NCBI GenBank assembly: GCA_964563585.1
Contig: CAZLXG010000040.1
Location: forward strand, 1-20,256
Source: CAZLXG01 sp964563585
Lineage (GTDB): Bacteria; Bacteroidota; Bacteroidia; Flavobacteriales; Flavobacteriaceae
Length of the DNA: 20,256 bases
Direction: 5' to 3'
The notes beneath the pieces are model-generated. The model did no database searches, was not told the origin of the DNA, and was given only the letters and a program-made list of their open reading frames with translations. Shown here piece after piece: positions 6,705-13,650 of the stretch. A program made the translations under genes and the position numbers. Each line of letters opens with the position of its first letter. Within the stretch, counting starts at the first letter, position 1.

Positions 6705-7310
6705 TTATTTAGAATATAATTCGACTATGAATTGTTCGTTTATGTTTTCTGGAATTTGAATTCTAGCTGGAATAGAAACATATGTTCCTTGCTTTGTATC
6801 ATCATTCCATGTAATCCATTCGTATACGTGACTTGAATTTGAAAGTGATCTTTCAATAGCTTCAAGTGATTTAGATTTTTCTCTCACTGCAACAACATCT
6901 CCAGCTTTTAAATTGTAAGAAGGTATATTTACCCATTCTCCATTTACAGTAATATGTCTGTGAGAAACTAATTGTCTTGCACCACTTCTAGAAGGAGAAA
7001 TTCCCATTCTATATACTACATTATCTAATCTAGATTCGCAAAGTTGTAATAAAACTTCACCTGTAATACCTTGTGCAGCTCTTGCTTTTTTAAATAAACC
7101 TCTAAATTGACGCTCTAAAATACCATAAGTATATTTAGCTTTTTGTTTTTCCATTAATTGGATTGCGTATTCAGATTTTTTTCCACGTCTTCTGTTGTTT
7201 CCGTGTTGACCTGGAGGATAATTTCTTTTTTCAAAAGATTTATCTTCTCCAAAAATAGCTTCACCAAATTTACGTGCTATTTTAGTTTTAGGACCAGTAT
7301 ATCTTGCCAT
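6705..7310 (-). CDS. rpsD: Ribosomal protein S4 (zinc-free form)
   Basis: Primary 16S rRNA-binding protein that nucleates 30S assembly and, in other bacteria, represses its own operon by binding mRNA. At 201 residues it is of normal length. The N-terminus MARYTGPK...ARKFGE lacks the Cys cluster of zinc-binding S4, so it is the C-minus type. The S4 RNA-binding domain is seen at about residue 90-150 (LCESRLDNVVYRMG, then ARQLVSHRHITVNG). It sits between rpsK and rpoA, with an unusually long 125-base leader that can fold into an elaborate stem, a plausible site for autoregulation. Confidence 0.98.
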   Translation of the reverse strand: MARYTGPKTKIARKFGEAIFGEDKSFEKRNYPPGQHGNNRRRGKKSEYAIQLMEKQKAKYTYGILERQFRGLFKKARAAQGITGEVLLQLCESRLDNVVYRMGISPSRSGARQLVSHRHITVNGEWVNIPSYNLKAGDVVAVREKSKSLEAIERSLSNSSHVYEWITWNDDTKQGTYVSIPARIQIPENINEQFIVELYSK

Positions 7311-7324
7311 TTTAAATTGTTTTT

Positions 7325-7380
7325 AAGAGCGATTATGAATTAAGGTCTTAATCTTATCCTTCGATAATCGTTTATCTCTT
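7325..7380 (-). promoter_or_regulatory. Candidate autoregulatory leader structure of rpsD
   Basis: Three nested complementary pairs lie just before rpsD. In plus-strand terms AAGAG (7325-7329) pairs with CTCTT (7376-7380), CGATTAT (7330-7336) with ATAATCG (7364-7370), and ATTAAG (7339-7344) with CTTAAT (7347-7352). The middle helix has seven perfect pairs stacked next to the first, with an unpaired 5-base bulge on one side; the inner hairpin is offset by an 11/2 internal loop. The structure ends 14 bases before the rpsD ATG. In Bacillus subtilis S4 represses through an rpsD leader; equivalence here is inference. Confidence 0.4.
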
Positions 7381-7412
7381 GTTGATACTTGTTATTATTA
7401 ATTTCTATTTTA

Positions 7413-7437
7413 AAAGAATCTGAAATAAATTCAGATT
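7413..7437 (-). terminator. Weak hairpin after rpsK (partial terminator or attenuator)
   Basis: AATCTGAA (7417-7424) and TTCAGATT (7430-7437) form a perfect 8-base stem around ATAAA, overlapping the rpsK stop codon. On the minus strand it is followed by CTTTTAAAA, a short T run. It is too weak to call a full terminator, and essential rpoA and rplQ lie downstream, so it may only reduce or modulate read-through into rpsD. Confidence 0.35.
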
Positions 7438-7819
7438 AAACTCTTCTACGTTTTGGAGGACGACATCCATTATGTGGTAATGGTGTAACATCAATAATTT
7501 CTGTTACTTCAATACCTGAATTATGAATAGATCTAATAGCAGATTCTCTACCATTTCCTGGTCCTTTCACATAAACCTTTACTTTTTTCAATCCAGCTTC
7601 TATTGCTACTTTTGCAGCATCTTCAGCAGCTAATTGAGCAGCATAAGGTGTATTTTTCTTAGAACCCCTAAATCCCATTTTACCAGCTGAAGACCATGAA
7701 ATTACATCGCCTTTTTTGTTGGTAAGTGAAATTATAATGTTATTAAAAGAAGCTGTAACATGTGCTTCTCCAACAGAGTCTACAATAACTTTACGTTTTT
7801 TAGTGCTTGTCTTTGCCAT
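7436..7819 (-). CDS. rpsK: Ribosomal protein S11
   Basis: Small-subunit platform protein near the mRNA exit site and the 3' end of 16S rRNA, contacting S7 and S18. The 127-residue length is normal. Diagnostic segments are ASFNNIIISLTNKKGDVISWSSAG (about 24-47), GPGNGRESAIRSIHNSG, and the C-terminal DVTPLPHNGCRPPKRRRV. It lies 8 bases after rpsM, within the alpha cluster order infA-rpmJ-rpsM-rpsK-rpsD. Its stop codon is part of a small hairpin that separates it from rpsD. Confidence 0.98.
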   Translation of the reverse strand: MAKTSTKKRKVIVDSVGEAHVTASFNNIIISLTNKKGDVISWSSAGKMGFRGSKKNTPYAAQLAAEDAAKVAIEAGLKKVKVYVKGPGNGRESAIRSIHNSGIEVTEIIDVTPLPHNGCRPPKRRRV

Positions 7820-7827
7820 ATTACTTA

Positions 7828-8202
7828 TTATTTAGTTGCTTTTTTCTTGTTAGCAACTGTTTTTCTTCTTCCTTTTCTAGTTCTAGAGTTGTTTTTAGTA
7901 CGTTGTCCTCTTAATGGAAGACTAGATCTATGACGAATACCTCTGTAACATCCAATATCCATTAATCGCTTAATGTTTAATTGTGTTTCAGAACGTAACT
8001 CACCTTCAATAGTATAAGATCCAACAGCTTCACGAATACCTGCTATTTGGTCATCCGTCCAATCTTGTACTTTAATGCTTTCGTCTACTTTAGCTAATGC
8101 TAAAACTTCTTTTGCTCTACTTCTACCTACTCCGTAGATATAAGTTAAAGAGATAACTCCTCTTTTCTGTTTTGGTATGTCTACACCTGCAATTCTTGCC
8201 AT
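7828..8202 (-). CDS. rpsM: Ribosomal protein S13
   Basis: Head protein of the small subunit that contacts the P-site tRNA and forms bridges to L5 in the large subunit. The 124-residue product begins MARIAGVDIPKQKRGVISLTYI, a standard S13 start, includes a helix-two-turn-helix region, and carries the RGIRHRSSLPLRGQRTKNNSRTRKG signature at about 89-113. The C-terminal tail is Lys/Arg-rich, as expected for the part reaching the P site. It starts 2 bases after the rpmJ stop, so the two are probably translated in a coupled manner. Confidence 0.98.
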   Translation of the reverse strand: MARIAGVDIPKQKRGVISLTYIYGVGRSRAKEVLALAKVDESIKVQDWTDDQIAGIREAVGSYTIEGELRSETQLNIKRLMDIGCYRGIRHRSSLPLRGQRTKNNSRTRKGRRKTVANKKKATK

Positions 8203-8204
8203 AA

Positions 8205-8321
8205 TTACCCTTGTCTTTGTTTAAATCTAGGATTCTTTTTGTTTATAACGTAAAGTCTACCTTTTCTACGCACTATTTTACAATCTGCGCTTCTTTTTTT
8301 AACTGATGCTCTTACTTTCAT
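8205..8321 (-). CDS. rpmJ: Ribosomal protein L36 (zinc-free form)
   Basis: A 38-codon gene between infA and rpsM. The product begins MKVRASVKKRSADCKIVRRK and ends in KQRQG, which identifies L36, the smallest large-subunit protein, which braces 23S rRNA near the factor-binding side. Zinc-type L36 has a CxxC...C...H ribbon; here only one Cys (residue 14) remains, so it is the C-minus type that does not need zinc. It starts 11 bases after infA and ends 2 bases before the rpsM ATG. The expected alpha-cluster position and conserved ends make this call secure despite the tiny size. Confidence 0.96.
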   Translation of the reverse strand: MKVRASVKKRSADCKIVRRKGRLYVINKKNPRFKQRQG

Positions 8322-8332
8322 CGTATTCTTAA

Positions 8333-8548
8333 TTAGTATCTATAAGTTATTCGAGCCTTCGATAAATCGTAAGGACTCATTTCTAATTTAACTTTATCTC
8401 CTGGTAATAATTTAATATAATGCATGCGCATTTTACCTGAGATGTGTGCTGTCACAATGTGACCGTTTTCTAATTCAACACGAAACATAGCATTTGATAA
8501 TGCTTCATTTATTGTTCCGTCTTGTTCTATTGCTGCTTGTTTTGCCAT
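8333..8548 (-). CDS. infA: Translation initiation factor IF-1
   Basis: A 71-residue S1/OB-fold factor that binds the 30S A site and cooperates with IF-2 and IF-3 in initiation. The sequence is typical: MAKQAAIEQDGTI at the start, ALSNAMFRVELENGHIVTAHISGKMR through the barrel, and the closing LLPGDKVKLEMSPYDLSKARITYRY. Length matches the family (71-72). It lies 10 bases after secY and 11 bases before rpmJ, the usual bacterial order. Confidence 0.98.
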   Translation of the reverse strand: MAKQAAIEQDGTINEALSNAMFRVELENGHIVTAHISGKMRMHYIKLLPGDKVKLEMSPYDLSKARITYRY

Positions 8549-8558
8549 AGTATTTATA

Positions 8559-9905
8559 TTAAACTGATGCTTTTCTATTTTTACCAGTTTTCATCAAGCC
8601 ATCATAATGTCTATTTAACAAATAAGAATTTATTTGTTGCATAGTATCTATTGCAACACCAACCATAATTAATAGTGATGTTCCACCAAAAAACAATGCC
8701 CATCCTGCTTGTACACCCATTAGTTTAACAATAAAGGCTGGGAACACAGCTATAAGTGCTAAAAACACAGAACCTGGTAAAGTTATTTGTGACATTATTT
8801 TATCTAAATATTCAGATGTTTCACCACCTGGACGTATACCTGGAATAAAACCCCCACTACGTTTTAAATCGTCAGCCATTTTATTTGTTGGTACTGTAAT
8901 AGCTGTATAAAAATATGTAAATATTACAATTAACAAACCAAATGTTACATTATACCAAAATCCAAACATATCAGAATAGTTTGTTTGCATCCAAGCTCCT
9001 GTTGCAGTTTCTTTTAATAATGAAGAACTTCCTATAAAGCTTGGTACAAACATAATTGCTTGTGCAAATATAATTGGCATTACTCCTGAAGCATTAAGCT
9101 TTAAAGGAATATATTGTCTTGATCCAGCCATAGCACTTTTCTCATAACCACCAGATGCAGTTCTTCTTGCATATTGCACTGCTATTCTTCTAACAGCCAT
9201 TACTAACATAATAGCTGCCAAAATAATAACAAACCATATTACTAATTCAAAAAGAATAAGCATTACGTTATTACCTTCTAATCTAGTTGCTGCATTTTGA
9301 ATAAATGCTAATGGTAATTTTGCTATAATACCAACCATAATTAATAAAGAAATACCGTTTCCAATACCTTTATCTGTTATTTTCTCTCCTAACCACATTG
9401 CGAAAATACAGCCTGTTACTAAAATTGTAACTGACGAGAAATAGAACAATGGTCCTGTACCTAATAAAAATGCACTTTGAGGAATACCTAGTGCAGGTAA
9501 ACTTGCTAAATATCCTGGAGCTTGTAATAAACAAATTGCTATGGTTAACCAACGCGTGATTTGTGTTATTTTCTTTTGCCCGCTTGCTCCTTCTTTTTGT
9601 AATTTTTGAAGGTAAGGAATTGCAATACCCATTAATTGTACAACAATAGAAGCCGAAATATATGGCATAATACCCAATGCAAATACCGAAGCATTTGCAA
9701 AAGCTCCACCAGTAAAAGCATTAAGTAAACCTAATATACCTCCATCTGCTTTCTCAGCTAAGCCTCCTAATTGAGATGCGTCAATACCTGGTAAAACAAC
9801 TTGTGCACCAAAACGATAAACTAATAACAAACCTAGTGTAACTATGATTCTGTTTCTTAGTTCTTCAATTTTCCAAACATTTTTTATCGATTCTATAAAT
9901 TTCAT
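8559..9905 (-). CDS. secY: Preprotein translocase subunit SecY
   Basis: Channel-forming subunit of the SecYEG complex in the cytoplasmic membrane, needed for export and membrane insertion of proteins. The 448 residues show the expected ten hydrophobic segments. The N-terminal amphipathic region MKFIESIKNVWKIEELRNRI leads into the first membrane helix. Diagnostic stretches include the plug/TM2 region NAFTGGAFANASVFALGIMPYISASI, the GEKITDKGIGNGISLLI loop (about 174-190), and RPGGETSEYLDKI before the last helices. The C-terminal tail is short and basic. It is transcribed with rplO (15-base gap) and infA (10-base gap), coupling secretion capacity to ribosome production. Confidence 0.98.
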   Translation of the reverse strand: MKFIESIKNVWKIEELRNRIIVTLGLLLVYRFGAQVVLPGIDASQLGGLAEKADGGILGLLNAFTGGAFANASVFALGIMPYISASIVVQLMGIAIPYLQKLQKEGASGQKKITQITRWLTIAICLLQAPGYLASLPALGIPQSAFLLGTGPLFYFSSVTILVTGCIFAMWLGEKITDKGIGNGISLLIMVGIIAKLPLAFIQNAATRLEGNNVMLILFELVIWFVIILAAIMLVMAVRRIAVQYARRTASGGYEKSAMAGSRQYIPLKLNASGVMPIIFAQAIMFVPSFIGSSSLLKETATGAWMQTNYSDMFGFWYNVTFGLLIVIFTYFYTAITVPTNKMADDLKRSGGFIPGIRPGGETSEYLDKIMSQITLPGSVFLALIAVFPAFIVKLMGVQAGWALFFGGTSLLIMVGVAIDTMQQINSYLLNRHYDGLMKTGKNRKASV

Positions 9906-9920
9906 ACTTATAATAAACTA

Positions 9921-10373
9921 TTATAATGTTACAGCTTCTCCTCCAGCAGCTTCTATAGCAGCTTTTGCTGAAGCAGTAAATTTATGAGCAGATACTTTTA
10001 ATTTTGCTTTTAATTCTCCTCTACCTAATATTTTAACTAAATCATTTTTTCCAGCTAATCTACTTGATATTAAAAATTCTAAATCTACTGTGCCTTTTAT
10101 TTTCTTTTCATCAACCAATTGTTGTAGAGTATCTAAATTAATACCTTGATATTCTATACGATTAATGTTAGTAAAACCAAATTTAGGAACACGTCTTTGA
10201 AGTGGCATTTGCCCTCCTTCAAATCCTAATTTCTTAGAATAACCAGAACGAGATTTTGCTCCTTTGTGACCACGTGTTGCCGTTCCACCTTTACCAGAAC
10301 CTTGTCCTCTACCTATTCTTTTTCCTTGATTTTTTACTGAACCTTCTGCAGGTTTTAAATTACTTAAATCCAT
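9921..10373 (-). CDS. rplO: Ribosomal protein L15
   Basis: Late-assembling large-subunit protein with a long basic N-terminal extension that threads into 23S rRNA. The 150-residue product starts MDLSNLKPAEGSVK and has the Gly/Lys/Arg-rich RIGRGQGSGKGGTATRGHKG (about 19-38), then GFEGGQMPLQRRVPKFGF (about 50-67). A C-terminal globular domain ends with the family segment VSAHKFTASAKAAIEAAGGE. The gap to rpmD is 13 bases and to secY 15 bases: the canonical spc-cluster arrangement. Confidence 0.98.
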   Translation of the reverse strand: MDLSNLKPAEGSVKNQGKRIGRGQGSGKGGTATRGHKGAKSRSGYSKKLGFEGGQMPLQRRVPKFGFTNINRIEYQGINLDTLQQLVDEKKIKGTVDLEFLISSRLAGKNDLVKILGRGELKAKLKVSAHKFTASAKAAIEAAGGEAVTL

Positions 10374-10386
10374 TTTCAGTTTTATA

Positions 10387-10569
10387 TTATTTTATTTCTT
10401 CTACAGAAACTAAATGTGAAACTTTAGCAACCATACCAAGAATATTTGGTGTAGCTTCATGCTCTTTTACCTGACCAATTTTTTTAAGACCAAGAGCTTC
10501 TAAAGTTCTTTTTTGTCTTAATGTACGTTTGATTGCGCTTTTAACTTTTTTTACTTTAATTTTTGCCAT
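10387..10569 (-). CDS. rpmD: Ribosomal protein L30
   Basis: A 60-residue large-subunit protein with a ferredoxin-like fold. The core IKVKKVKSAIKRTLRQKRTLEALGLKKIGQV matches the L30 pattern (short strand, basic helix, then a GL+KIGQ turn), and the C-terminal VAKVSHLVSVEEI is also typical. It lies between rpsE and rplO with 12- and 13-base gaps. L30 is missing from some bacteria, so its presence is informative but unremarkable for Bacteroidota. Confidence 0.97.
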   Translation of the reverse strand: MAKIKVKKVKSAIKRTLRQKRTLEALGLKKIGQVKEHEATPNILGMVAKVSHLVSVEEIK

Positions 10570-10581
10570 CTCTGTCTATGA

Positions 10582-11106
10582 TTAACCGTTAAAAACTTTT
10601 TCAAGTGAAATACCTCTATCTTTTGCAATTGCTTTTGCATCTCTTAATTGTAATAACGCATCAAATGTAGCTTTTACAACATTATGAGGATTTGATGATC
10701 CTTGAGATTTAGATAATACATCATGGATTCCAACTGCTTCCAAAACTGTTCTTACAGCACCACCAGCAATTACTCCTGTACCAAGAGCAGCAGGAATAAT
10801 ATTTACTCTTGCTCCACCATATTTACCTTTTTGTTCGTGAGGTAAAGTTCCTTTTCTAATTGGTATTCTTACTAAGTTTTTCTTAGCATCTTCAATTGCT
10901 TTTGCAATAGCACTAGCAACATCTTTAGATTTCCCTAAACCTTGTCCTACAACACCTGCTTCATCACCAACTACTACAATTGCTGAAAAACCGAATGCTC
11001 TACCACCTTTAGTTACTTTTGTAACTCTTTGTACACCAACTAAACGATCTTTAAGATCTAATCCACCTGGTTTTACTAATTCTGCACTTTTATATTTTTT
11101 AAACAT
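10582..11106 (-). CDS. rpsE: Ribosomal protein S5
   Basis: Small-subunit protein near the mRNA entry tunnel, important for decoding accuracy and helicase activity, together with S3 and S4. The 174-residue product carries the dsRNA-binding-like N-terminal domain with RVTKVTKGGRAFGFSAIVVVGD (about 27-48) and VGQGLGKSKDVASAI, and a C-terminal domain with GTGVIAGGAVRTVLEAVGIHDV and SSNPHNVVKATFDAL. The start MFKKYKSAELVKPGG is the usual short lead-in. The gap to rplR is 7 bases and to rpmD 12 bases. Confidence 0.98.
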   Translation of the reverse strand: MFKKYKSAELVKPGGLDLKDRLVGVQRVTKVTKGGRAFGFSAIVVVGDEAGVVGQGLGKSKDVASAIAKAIEDAKKNLVRIPIRKGTLPHEQKGKYGGARVNIIPAALGTGVIAGGAVRTVLEAVGIHDVLSKSQGSSNPHNVVKATFDALLQLRDAKAIAKDRGISLEKVFNG

Positions 11107-11113
11107 AATTTTC

Positions 11114-11467
11114 TTAGAATTTAAGTCCTGCTTCTCTAGCTCCGTCAGCTAATGATTTTACTCTACCGTGATATAAATATCCACCTCTATCAAAAGCGAT
11201 AGTTTTTACACCTGCTTTCATTGCTTTTTCTCCAAGGGACTTACCAACTAAATTAGCTGTTTCAGTTTTGGTTTTAGCAGAACTAACATCTTTATCTCTT
11301 GATGATGCTGCACTGATAGTTTTACCAGTTACGTCATCTACAATTTGAGCATAGATTTCTTTATTACTTCTAAAAACAGTTAATCTTGGTCTAGCTTCTG
11401 TACCAGAAACTATCTTACGAATTCTGTTTTTTATTCTTGTTCTTCTTTGGTTCTTTGTTAATGCCAT
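11114..11467 (-). CDS. rplR: Ribosomal protein L18
   Basis: 5S rRNA-binding protein that, with L5 and L25, forms the central protuberance. The 117 residues match the family. The basic N-terminus ALTKNQRRTRIKNRIRKI is followed by GTEARPRLTVFRSNKEIYAQIVDD (about 22-45) and the C-terminal FDRGGYLYHGRVKSLADGAREAGLKF. The gap to rplF is 10 bases and to rpsE 7 bases. Confidence 0.98.
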   Translation of the reverse strand: MALTKNQRRTRIKNRIRKIVSGTEARPRLTVFRSNKEIYAQIVDDVTGKTISAASSRDKDVSSAKTKTETANLVGKSLGEKAMKAGVKTIAFDRGGYLYHGRVKSLADGAREAGLKF

Positions 11468-11477
11468 AACTTACTTA

Positions 11478-12020
11478 TTAAGCTGATTTACCTGCTTTTC
11501 TTCTTAATTCCTCACCAACAAACTTAATCCCTTTACCTTTGTAAGGTTCTGGTTTTCTTAAGCTACGAATTTTTGCAGCTACCTGACCAACAAGTTGTTT
11601 ATCAGAAGAGGATAATTTAATAATTGGGTTTTTTCCTTTTTCAGATATTGTTTCAATTTTAACTTCTGGAGCTATACTCATAACAATACTATGAGAATAT
11701 CCTAAAGCTAAATCCAATTTTTGACCTTGGTTACTGGCTCTATACCCTACACCAACTAATTCTAATTCTTTAGTCCACCCTTTTGTAACTCCATCAACCA
11801 TATTGTTTAACAATGATCTGTATAAACCATGTTTTGCTTTATGATCTTTAGAATCTGAAGGACGTGATACTAAGATTTTTCCATCTTCAACTTTTATTTC
11901 TACAGAATTGAAACTTTGAGTTAACTCACCCAATTTCCCTTTTACTGTAACAATATTTTCGTTTACATCAATTGTAACTCCTTCTGGAATTACTACTGGG
12001 TTATTACCTATTCTTGACAT
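11478..12020 (-). CDS. rplF: Ribosomal protein L6
   Basis: Large-subunit protein at the base of the L7/L12 stalk, next to the sarcin-ricin loop and the factor-binding site. The 180 residues comprise two repeated alpha/beta domains. The start MSRIGNNPVVIPEGVTIDV and the C-terminal signature RKPEPYKGKGIKFVGEELRRKAGK (about 155-178) are diagnostic. The gap to rpsH is 11 bases and to rplR 10 bases. Complete, with no odd features. Confidence 0.98.
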   Translation of the reverse strand: MSRIGNNPVVIPEGVTIDVNENIVTVKGKLGELTQSFNSVEIKVEDGKILVSRPSDSKDHKAKHGLYRSLLNNMVDGVTKGWTKELELVGVGYRASNQGQKLDLALGYSHSIVMSIAPEVKIETISEKGKNPIIKLSSSDKQLVGQVAAKIRSLRKPEPYKGKGIKFVGEELRRKAGKSA

Positions 12021-12031
12021 ATCTTATTTTT

Positions 12032-12430
12032 TTAGTAAACGTAACATAATACTTCGCCACCTACATTATCTCTTTTTGCTTGTTTACCTGTCATTACTCC
12101 ATGAGAAGTAGAAACAATGGCAACACCAAGACCATTAAGAATTCTAGGAAGTTCTTTAGAACTAGCGTATTTACGTAAACCTGGTTTACTTATTCTTTGA
12201 ATCTTTTTAATTACAGACTCTTTCGTTTCTTTATTGTACTTAAGCGCAATTTTAATTGTCCCTTGTACAGTTGAATCGTCAAACTTGTAACTTAAAATAT
12301 ATCCTTGTTCGAACAATATTTTAGTAATGCCCTTTTTTAAATTAGATGCAGGAATCTCAACCACTCTGTGGTTAGCACGCACTGCGTTTCTAATTCTTGT
12401 TAAATAATCCGATACTGGATCTGTATACAT
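12032..12430 (-). CDS. rpsH: Ribosomal protein S8
   Basis: 16S rRNA-binding protein of the central domain and, in E. coli, the translational repressor of the spc operon. The 132-residue product starts MYTDPVSDYLTRIRNA, has KKGITKILFEQGYI in the N-terminal domain, and ends with the conserved GVAIVSTSHGVMTGKQAKRDNVGGEVLCYVY (about 102-132). Unlike its neighbours it is not tightly packed behind the preceding gene. A 67-base gap after rpsN contains a foldable sequence, which may be a control site; in E. coli the S8 target lies at rplE instead. Confidence 0.98.
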   Translation of the reverse strand: MYTDPVSDYLTRIRNAVRANHRVVEIPASNLKKGITKILFEQGYILSYKFDDSTVQGTIKIALKYNKETKESVIKKIQRISKPGLRKYASSKELPRILNGLGVAIVSTSHGVMTGKQAKRDNVGGEVLCYVY

Positions 12431-12449
12431 ATTTATTAATTTGCGGTAA

Positions 12450-12487
12450 TGGTTTTCAAAAAAACTATTTTCTTGAACCTAAAACCA
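12450..12487 (-). promoter_or_regulatory. Candidate stem-loop in the rpsH leader
   Basis: In the rpsN-rpsH gap the outer arms TGGTTTT (12450-12456) and AAAACCA (12481-12487) pair over seven bases. Stacked on them, CAAAAAAA (12457-12464) can pair with TTTTCTTG (12468-12475), with one G-U pair in the RNA, around a three-base loop. A five-base bulge (12476-12480) lies on one side. On the minus strand no T run follows, so it is not a terminator. An S8 or other control site is possible but unproven. Confidence 0.33.
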
Positions 12488-12497
12488 ATTTATAATT

Positions 12498-12767
12498 TTA
12501 CCAACTTGCTTTTCTAACTCCAGGAATTAAGCCTTGATTGGCCATTTCTCTGAATGTTACACGAGAAAGTCCAAAAGTTCTCATATACCCTTTAGGTCTT
12601 CCTGTTATTTTACATCTATTGTGCATTCTAACAGGTGATGCATTTTTTGGTAACTTTTGTAAGCCTTCATAATCGCCAGCTTCTTTTAAAGCTTTACGTT
12701 TTTCAGCATATTTAGCTACTGTTTTTGCTCTTTTTACCTCACGGGCTTTCATTGATTCTTTAGCCAT
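12498..12767 (-). CDS. rpsN: Ribosomal protein S14 (zinc-free form)
   Basis: Small-subunit head protein near the decoding face. At 89 residues, with only one Cys in the conserved C-terminal part, it is the long, zinc-independent type rather than the 61-residue zinc-ribbon type. Diagnostic segments are MAKESMKAREVKRAK at the start and RCKITGRPKGYMRTFGLSRVTFREMA (about 51-76), ending GLIPGVRKASW. It lies 3 bases after rplE; the following 67-base gap to rpsH is the longest in the spc cluster. Confidence 0.98.
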   Translation of the reverse strand: MAKESMKAREVKRAKTVAKYAEKRKALKEAGDYEGLQKLPKNASPVRMHNRCKITGRPKGYMRTFGLSRVTFREMANQGLIPGVRKASW

Positions 12768-12770
12768 AAC

Positions 12771-13322
12771 TTAGTTCTTTTTAAAAGGTAACCCTAGTTC
12801 TGTTAATAATGATTTTGCTTCTTTATCAGTATCTGCAGAAGTTACAAATGTAATATCCATACCTGAGATTTTATTAACTTTATCAATATTAATCTCTGGA
12901 AATATAATTTGTTCAGTAACTCCTAAATTGTAATTACCTCTTCCGTCAAATCCTGTAGCCTTTATTCCGTTAAAATCTCTTACACGTGGTAATGCAGAAG
13001 TAACTAAACGATCTAAAAATTCATACATTCTTTCTCCTCGTAAAGTAACTTTAACACCAATTGGCATCCCTTTACGTAGTTTAAATGATGCTACATCTTT
13101 TTTAGATAATGTTGAAATAGCTTTTTGTCCAGATATAGTTGTTACTTCTTCTACTGCGTAGTCGATTAACTTTTTGTCTGCAACTGCTGCTCCAACACCT
13201 TTAGATATTACTATCTTAGTAAGTTTAGGAACTTGCATAACATTACTATAACCAAATTCGTCTGTAAGAGCTGCAATTACTCTGCTTTTATACTCTTCTT
13301 TAAGTCTAGGTGAATATGCCAT
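12771..13322 (-). CDS. rplE: Ribosomal protein L5
   Basis: 5S rRNA-binding protein of the central protuberance that contacts P-site tRNA and S13. The 183-residue product starts MAYSPRLKEEYKSRVI and includes MQVPKLTKIVISKGVG (about 30-45), the conserved LRGERMYEFLDRLVTSALPRVRDF (about 98-121) and the C-terminal DITFVTSADTDKEAKSLLTELGLPFKK. It is separated from rplX by 2 bases and from rpsN by 3 bases, suggesting translational coupling. Confidence 0.98.
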   Translation of the reverse strand: MAYSPRLKEEYKSRVIAALTDEFGYSNVMQVPKLTKIVISKGVGAAVADKKLIDYAVEEVTTISGQKAISTLSKKDVASFKLRKGMPIGVKVTLRGERMYEFLDRLVTSALPRVRDFNGIKATGFDGRGNYNLGVTEQIIFPEINIDKVNKISGMDITFVTSADTDKEAKSLLTELGLPFKKN

Positions 13323-13324
13323 AA

Positions 13325-13636
13325 CTATATTACTTCATTAGATTTTGTTGAAAATCTTACTTTTTTATCGTCTTCCATTCTAAATCCAATTCTTGTTGTT
13401 TCTCCTTTTGAAGTTAACAATGATAAATTTGAAATATGAATAGCAGCTTCCTTTTCTACGATACCGCCTTGAGGATTTTGTGCACTTGGTTTAGTATGTT
13501 TCTTAACCATGTTTACACCCTCAACTATCGCTTTGTTCTTCTCTATAAATACTTTTTGTACTTTACCTTCAAATCCTTTATGATCTCCAGCAATTACTTT
13601 TACAGTATCTCCAGTTTTTATTTTAAGCTTTGTCAT
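13325..13636 (-). CDS. rplX: Ribosomal protein L24
   Basis: Early-assembling large-subunit protein that initiates 50S folding and sits near the tunnel exit. The 103-residue product has the KOW motif at the start (KIKTGDTVKVIAGDHKGFEGKVQKVF, about residue 5-30), followed by VEGVNMVKKHTKPSAQNPQGGI (about 38-59), both characteristic. It lies 14 bases after rplN and 2 bases before rplE. Confidence 0.98.
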   Translation of the reverse strand: MTKLKIKTGDTVKVIAGDHKGFEGKVQKVFIEKNKAIVEGVNMVKKHTKPSAQNPQGGIVEKEAAIHISNLSLLTSKGETTRIGFRMEDDKKVRFSTKSNEVI

Positions 13637-13650
13637 CTTAGTTTAATGTA

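Noticed and set aside
9370..9552. Minus-strand frame inside secY in another reading frame
   Set aside because: It is embedded in the conserved SecY coding sequence, which continues intact; the 60-residue translation resembles no family I know.
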